NCBI GenBank assembly: GCA_032690845.1 | Contig: CM064426.1 | Location: forward strand, 44,966,508 to 45,030,507 | Length of the DNA stretch: 64,000 bases | Direction of reading: 5' to 3' | Source of the DNA: Eleusine coracana subsp. coracana | Lineage: Eukaryota > Streptophyta > Magnoliopsida > Poales > Poaceae | Part shown: one piece after another, positions 58,515-64,000 of the stretch | How positions within the stretch are numbered: the first letter of the stretch is position 1 | Layout: the number at the start of each line of letters is the position of its first letter | Notes under the pieces: generated by a model | Database searches by the model: none | What the model was told of the DNA's origin: nothing | The model's input: the letters and a program-made list of their open reading frames with translations, nothing else | Program-made: the position numbers and the translations under genes

Positions 58515-58639
58515 GCCCTCCCTCCTTAAAGAAATCTCGTCCCGAGATTATGAACAGGGCAAACTAGAGGGAAGTGCGGTGGTCAAAACATAACTGCATA
58601 TGATGACCAAAATTTCGGGTAATGGGTACTCAGGAATTC

Positions 58640-60250
58640 TTTAGATTCCTATGTGGATTCGTCTTTCGAGTGATTACTCCATTGAACTTTATAGAATTGA
58701 TGTGTTATGTTACGGGTTGTGCGCTCTTTCTCATCGAGGATCTTTATGGGTTGTTCGGAGTATGTGAGGTCTGGTTGAAGTTGGTCGTATTCTTCCATGA
58801 TTTTGTCGATGGGTGGTTTGAGACACTGCTTCAACTGAGAGACATGGAAGGTGGGATGAACTCCAGATAGATTAGTGGGTAACTCCAACTTGTAGGCTAC
58901 TTTTCCACGTCATTCCAAAATTTGGAATGGTCCAATATAACGGGGAGCTAACTTTCCCTTGACTCCAAATCGTTGTGTACCCTTCATAGGTGACACTCAA
59001 AAATAGACGTAGGCACCCTTATTGAAATACAATGGCCTGTGTCATCTGTTTGCATACTTCTCCTGGCGGCATATAGCAGCTTTAAGATTTGCCTGAATGG
59101 TACGAACTTTTTCTTCTGCGTCCTTGACAAGGTCAGTACCAAATGTTACTCTTTCTCCAGATTCAGGCTAGTTAAACGGTGTTCTACAACTATGTCCATA
59201 GAGTGCTTCATAAGGTGACATTCTCAGACTCTCCTGGTAATTGTTGTTATACGAGAATTCAGCATAGGATACATACTCATCCCAGTTACCACCATATGTT
59301 AAAACATAGGCCCTAAGCATATATTCCAAAATTTGGTTGGCACGCTCTGTCTATCCATCGGTGGCGGGATGGTAAGCAGAACTACGAATTAGGCCTGTAC
59401 CCAAAGATGCATGTAGCTGTTCCTAGAAACGAGCGACAAACTATGAACCATGATCTAAGATGATAGTTTTAGGTACTCCATGACAACACAAAATTCTTGC
59501 AATGTATAGCTCTGCGTACTACCGTATGCTATATCTATTGTTGACCGGCAAGAAATGAGCAGATTTGGTGAGTCGGTCCACAATGACCCAAATGGAATCA
59601 TGCTTACGCGAAGTGAGAGGTAGGCCAACAATAAAGTCCATGCTGATGTCCTCCCATTTCCAAGCGGGAATACTCAATGGTTGAAGCAATCTGGCTTGTT
59701 TCAAATGGTCAGCCTTGACTCTCTGACAAGTATCATATTCCGCAACATATCGAGCCACTTCTCGCTTCATTCTTGTCCACCAAAAATTCTTCTTCAGGTC
59801 TTGGTACATTTTATTACTACCCGGATGGATGGAGTACTTGGAGTGATGTGCTCCATCCAAGATCTTCCGTCTAAGTTCAAAGTCTTTTGGTACGACCAAA
59901 CGGTTATTGAACCATAGGGTACAGTCGGAGTCTTGAGTGAAGCATTTTGCTTTACCCTTCTTAATGTTTTGACGGATATGATTCATACCAATGTCATTTT
60001 TTTGTGCAACAATGATTTCTTCATGAATAGTAGAATGTACACTAAGGTTGCTAATCACTATAGCAGGCAAAACGTGAAGACTAGGTTCTGAGGCAGTGAC
60101 GTGGTTGCCGTTGTTCTGATATTCTAGTACTAGGTGATGGCAGTGTACCTTCCTACTCAACGCATCGGCGACTACATTGGCCTTGCCTAGATGATAATGA
60201 ATTTCCAGGTTATAATCCTTAATCAGTTCTAGCCACCGATGCTGTCTCAT
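58640..60250 (-). pseudogene. Integrase and chromodomain-like region of the chromodomain gypsy element
   Basis: The first part (59519-60250) has an ADALSR RNase H end, the tether, and the zinc-finger HHCC area (degraded, YDTCQRVK), then DISMDFIVGLPLTSRKHDSIWVIVDRLTKSAHF. Further core sequence with LDHGS (about 59445) and TDG.TERANQ is broken by stops. Near the C-terminus, ELPTNLSGVHPTFHVSQLKQCL and a chromodomain-like FYKVQWSNHSKDESTWEREEFL (about 58670-58740) are recognisable. Confidence 0.8.
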
Positions 60251-61160
60251 GTTCAGATTAGTCTAGGTAAAGATATATTTCAAGCTATTATGATCCGTGT
60301 AGATGTGCACTAAGCTTCCGAGTAAATAATGCCTCCATATTTTTAGTGCGAGTACAACCGCAGCTAGTTCCAAATCATGAGTTGGATAGTGCTCTTCATG
60401 CTTTCGTAGTTGTTGAGATGCATAGGCAATGACACGACCTTCCTATATGAGCACACATCGAAGTCCTGTCCCAGATGCATCACAATACACGTCGAATGGC
60501 TTGGTGATGTCTGGTTGAGCCAGTACTGGGGCAGTGGTCAATAATTTCTTCAATGCTTGAAATGCTTCTTCACAACTGTCATTCCAATTGAATTTCTTAT
60601 CCTTTTTCAACACCTCCGTGATGGGTTTGGTCAGCCAAGTAAAATTTGGAATGAACCTACGATAATATCCAGCTAGCCCGAGGAAACTGCGTACTTGATG
60701 AACCGTCTCTGGTGACTTCCAATCTAACACATCTTGAACCTTGCTAGGATCTACCGATATACCTTCCACAGAGACTATGTGACCAAGAAATGGCACACGG
60801 TCCAACCAAAATTCACACTTGCTGAATTTTGCATACAGCTTGTGATATCGGAGGCGTTGAAGAACAATGCGAAGATGTTCAGCATGGTCTTCCTTGGACT
60901 TAGAATAGATGAGAATGTCATCAATGAATACTACCACAAATTTGTCCAACTCGGGCATGAATACCGAATTCATGAGGTACATGAAATGGGCAGGGGCATT
61001 GGTCAATCTGAATGACATTACTAGATACTCAAACAATCCATATGTAGTGGAGGAGGCGGTCTTCAGAATGTCTTTGGCTCTGATCTTGATTTGATGATAG
61101 CCTGAACGGAGGTCAATCTTTGAAAAGACCTTAGCACCAACCAATTGGTCGAAGGATATC
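60251..61160 (-). pseudogene. Reverse transcriptase and RNase H of the chromodomain gypsy element
   Basis: RT shows FSKIDLRSGYHQIKI, TNAPAHFMYLMNSVF and a FIDDILIYSK catalytic box with both aspartates, then FLGLAGYYRRFIPNF. RNase H begins CDASGTGLRCVLI, followed by a stop and then YASQQLRKHEEHYPTHDLELAAVV. It is interrupted by several stops. Confidence 0.85.
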
Positions 61161-61979
61161 TATATGGGGTAATGGGTATTTGTTCTGGATGGTGACTTCG
61201 TTAAGAGGCCGATAGTCAATGACAAGATGCAAAGACTTGTCCTTCTCCTTCACAAAAATGGCAGGGCAGCCCCAAGGTGAAGTGCTTGGGTGAATGAATC
61301 CTTTTTCCAATAACTCATTCAGTTGCTTTTTCAACCCAACCAGCTCATTTGGGGCCATTTTATACGGGCGACGGGATATCGGAGAAGTTCTTGGCTGAAG
61401 CTCTATTTTAAATTCCACGTCATGGTCAGGCGGTAGACCAGAGATGTCCTCGAGAAACACGTCCGGATACTCACGAATGACAGAAATACTCTCGAGGGAT
61501 TGCCCTTCCAAGTGATGGACAACCAAGGCTTTCGATGAATTGGCATTTAGAGAAAGTGTGTCCTTCCCATGCAAGGGAGAGTTGATGTGAACGATGCGAG
61601 GCTCAATGTCTAGCATGGCTCTATGGGTTTTCATCCAAATAATACCTATGATCAGGTCGATCTCTTGATCCTTGAGCATGATGAAATCAGTGGGGTAGAT
61701 CTTTCGATTAATTTCTAGGGGAGCCTTAAACACTACTTCGTTAGCAAGAATTCGTCCAGCGGGAGAGCGGACGGTGTAGCATCTATTTATGATGGTGGTG
61801 TGGAGTTTATGTTTTTGCACACAAGCTTTGCTAATGAAGTTATGCGTAGCACCATAATCAAAAAGTGCAAGGACAGGCTGGCGATAGAGCGAGAGCGTAC
61901 CGGTCAGCACAGGTTCGCCCTGAGGGATATCTTCAGCATTGGTGTAGTTCACTTGGGCACCACGTGATGGTGCATTCAC
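61131..61979 (-). pseudogene. Protease and start of reverse transcriptase of the chromodomain gypsy element
   Basis: Protease reads LALFDYGATHNFISKAC, with D-Y-G in place of D-S-G at the active site. LIIGIIWMKTHRAMLDIE follows, then FPEDISGLPPDH-like linker, LEKGFIHPSTSPWGCPAIFVKEKD and the start of RT up to PLPHIDIL. A frameshift near 61150 separates it from the rest of RT. Confidence 0.8.
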
Positions 61980-63092
61980 ATTCCTGTTCGGGTTCTGACG
62001 AAGGTTGTTGTTGTTGTTGTTGTTATTGTGCCTCGGTGCAGTGCAGTTCTTAGCAAAGTGGCCGGTACGACCGTAGTTGTAGCATGGATAACTGCTCCCA
62101 CGATCAACAGGTTGTGGGGCACGGGCAGTCTGATTTCCCTACTACTGGTATGATGCATGGTACTGAGGGTTCTGCTGTTGGTACGGTGCACGAGGTGGGA
62201 AGTTTTGCTGCTGGGGTGGCCTCGAGTAGTTCTGACCATATCGCCGCTGATATTGCTGCTGCGGAGATGCCCGAAAACGCTGTCTGGTCGGCGAGGTATA
62301 AATCAGGCGATGCTTCGCCTGTGGGGCAGTAGAGGCGCTAGTAGGGGCCTTTCTCTTGCGATCTTCCTCTTCAACTTTATGCATGGCACCTTCCTAGACA
62401 ATAGCAGCATTGACCAAGTCGTTGTACGTGCCGATTGTCTACCAAGTCAGACGTTCCTTGAGCGTGGCATTCATCCCACGTAAAAATGTGTATCTCTTCT
62501 TCTCCTCAGTATTAACATACTCAATGGCATACTGAGCAAGGTGATTGAAAGCTTCAGAATATTGGAGGACATTCCTCCCTCCTTGTTTTAGATCAATGAA
62601 TTCCTGGAATTTCCTTTGCATGAGGCCGGCTAGGATGAAATGAGCACGGAATGCAGTCTTGAAGTCATTCCATTCAACGCGGTGTCCAACAAGCAGAGAA
62701 GCTTCATAGTTTGCCCACCAGGCGCTAGGAGAGCCCTGGAGTTGTTGGGTGGCGAATAGCACCTTCTGGTGCTCTGTGCATTCCAGCAGACCGAACTTTG
62801 TCTCGGTCTGGTGCAGCCAGTGATCGGCATCCAGAGGTTCTCTGGCACGCTCGAAGGTTGACGGATGAGTACCTAGAAAATCTGAGTAGGTGCTCTATCC
62901 AGGCTGATTGTTGTTGTTACGGTGGCCTCCCTATCCAGCTAGGTGGGACGTGATATCCACTAGCCGACGAAGAATCTCAGAGACGTTTTGCTGCCGGTTG
63001 AGCGCAGCAGCCAACACCTGAGCTAGCGAGGGCTCATCATGAGCTCCTTGTTGAGAGCTTTCAGGGTCATCCTGATTCCAAGTACGCACCAT
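61980..63092 (-). pseudogene. Gag of the chromodomain gypsy element
   Basis: Starts at ATG 63090-63092 (MVRTWNQDDPESSQQG). Gag core HLHQTETKF, VLFATQQLQGSPSAWWANY, DFKTAFRAHFI and YAIEYVNTEEKKRYTFLRGM, then a basic glutamine-rich tail and a zinc knuckle CYNYGRTGHFAKNC (Tyr at the second Cys). Nonsense codons at about 62937, 62897, 62438, 62394 and 62142. An asparagine run from (GTT)n follows the knuckle. Confidence 0.75.
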
Positions 63093-63348
63093 GCTGCAAT
63101 TTATACGATTGCACATTAGTTATTCCTCAAAATAATCCATAAAACACATGTGCAGAAACATAAATTTGCAAGGGGCGCGAATAAAATTTTAGAATGACAA
63201 CCATCTCCATTATTTCAATTCAGACCACACGGTTGTTAAAAGGACATCATCACATGATTTCTTACACTTACGTGTCAACGCCTAGCTACGGTATTGCGGA
63301 CACATAGTGCAAGATTCACACTCCTACATCGAACTAGGAATACTTATA

Positions 63349-63723
63349 TTACACGACCATACACCAGAGTGTAGTGATACAACTACTCCTTCCTACGTCT
63401 TCCGGCTCTTCTAGTTCTTCTGGTTCCATAGGCTCTTCTAGTTCCTCTAGATCCATCATTTCCACATCATTAATACCGACCGGTGCCATCTCTACATCCT
63501 CTTGTTCTTCATACTCCATGATTATCTCGTCCCAATTTCCTTCAATAGGAAGGTGGGCAGCCTTGAATGCGTCCAAGTCATCTTGAGCCTCAATCATATC
63601 ATGCTCAAGATCTGCTGCATCCAGCAAGGCTTGGTCATGTTCTTCTATAATTGCATCCATCTCTTCATTCTTTGCTTGAATTTGTTGGTTCATGTGCGAT
63701 AATTGCTTTACGGGTATCCTCAT
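63349..63723 (-). CDS. Acidic coiled-coil-like ORF upstream of gag, function unknown
   Basis: A 124-residue open frame on the same strand as the gypsy element, about 255 bp upstream of gag. It has a heptad-like first half (MNQQIQAKNEEMDAIIEEHDQALLDAADLEHDMIEAQDDLDAF by composition), and a glutamate/methionine-rich second half with PEELEEPE repeats. No catalytic motif is visible. It could be a small extra ORF of the element leader or the edge of an inserted sequence; its start coincides with the border to the neighbouring LTR, so the N-terminus may be truncated. I do not recognise the family. Confidence 0.4.
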   Translation of the reverse strand: MRIPVKQLSHMNQQIQAKNEEMDAIIEEHDQALLDAADLEHDMIEAQDDLDAFKAAHLPIEGNWDEIIMEYEEQEDVEMAPVGINDVEMMDLEELEEPMEPEELEEPEDVGRSSCITTLWCMVV

Positions 63724-64000
63724 ACAAGGCTAAGTCGATGGCCGACCGTGTACTTCGTCAACAAGGAAGCCGACCGACTCAGCTTGGAGTGCAAGACAAG
63801 AAAGATTAGACTTTCCATATAGAATTCTTGTAGAGTACGACTAGGACTCTGCCTGAACCCCCCTGCCGACCGGATATATAAGGCGACAGGGTACCCCCCA
63901 TCGGGGGGAGAGAGACACAACATCTCGTGACAATCAATACAATACAGAACACAAGACGTAGGGTTTTTACTCTCATTGAGAGGGCCCAAACCTGTATAAT
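63724..64000 (+). repeat. LTR fragment of another gypsy-type element at the window edge
   Basis: Plus-strand promoter layout: GGATATATAAGG (TATATAA at 63875-63881), then a purine-rich start region, CAATACAATACAGAACACAAGACGTAGGG-like R/U5 sequence and a CCCAAACCTGTATAA end region, all typical of grass gypsy LTRs. The left border around 63724 is uncertain; the element continues beyond 64000. Confidence 0.6.

Larger units (their letters stand above)
54756..63723 (-). mobile_element. Chromodomain gypsy element (Tekay/Del-like), minus strand
   Basis: A 3' LTR (54756-58514), polypurine tract (58515-58528) and the polyprotein in gypsy order (gag, protease, RT, RNase H, integrase, chromodomain-like tail) on the minus strand. 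The frame has many nonsense codons. No 5' LTR is present on the right before the window changes to another LTR at about 63724. It truncates the Y unit. Confidence 0.8.

Noticed and set aside
1..64000. tRNA, rRNA, microRNA precursors and other structured RNAs
   Set aside because: None recognised by eye apart from the SINE-like fragment. Short or diverged RNA genes could be missed without a covariance search.

Overview
The window is nuclear DNA from a grass (Poaceae, probably a panicoid relative of sorghum, sugarcane or foxtail millet). Three things point there: a seven-exon plant gene whose first exon is extremely GC-rich while the others are AT-rich, grass-type copia and gypsy LTR retrotransposons nested in one another, and Tourist-type MITEs. 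I see one host protein-coding gene. Almost everything else is transposon.

Host gene: 21860-30235 (+) encodes a plastid-type quinolinate synthase (NadA step of NAD synthesis). Exon 1 encodes a transit peptide plus a SufE domain and exons 2-7 encode NadA. All six introns are GT-AG and phase 0, and the reading frame is open for 706 codons. Introns 1, 4, 5 and 6 carry MITE, SINE-like and RTE-LINE remnants. Only 189 bp of leader, holding a 29-codon uORF, lies between the start codon and a 9.1-kb hAT transposon (12545-21670) with a perfect 8-bp target duplication. The likely original upstream promoter sequence now lies left of 12545.

Left block, 1-12373: the end of a copia element, a copia-type LTR (family X, 64-1728), then a non-autonomous Athila/Tat-like gypsy body (family Y). 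Y has gag-protease, a hairpin array, an internal promoter with a small intron and an ATHILA-type ORF, but no visible reverse transcriptase or integrase. A reversed solo LTR (7475-9159) interrupts the 3' part. The Y LTR (9966-11895) and an RNase H-like fragment follow.

hAT block: the transposase is a pseudogene (about 18079-21140). A solo X LTR (12898-17705) sits inside the hAT, and a 3.16-kb solo gypsy LTR (13275-16435) sits inside the X LTR, giving three insertion layers.

Right of the host gene: a minus-strand copia element (31366-44597) is split by a complete-ended minus-strand Ty3/gypsy element (36032-42943; two 922-bp LTRs and CTTCT target duplication on both sides) whose reverse transcriptase core is missing. 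A gypsy gag fragment (about 44640-45570) is broken by a second X-LTR plus Y-body unit (45587-54755), paralogous to the left block. That unit is cut off by a minus-strand chromodomain gypsy element (54756-about 63723) with a 3.76-kb LTR. The window ends inside another LTR on the plus strand.

The two X-Y units allow internal comparison. Their hairpin array, internal TATA box, splice signals and ATHILA ORF are conserved although their coding regions carry nonsense mutations. This makes the Y family the most interesting mobile system here.
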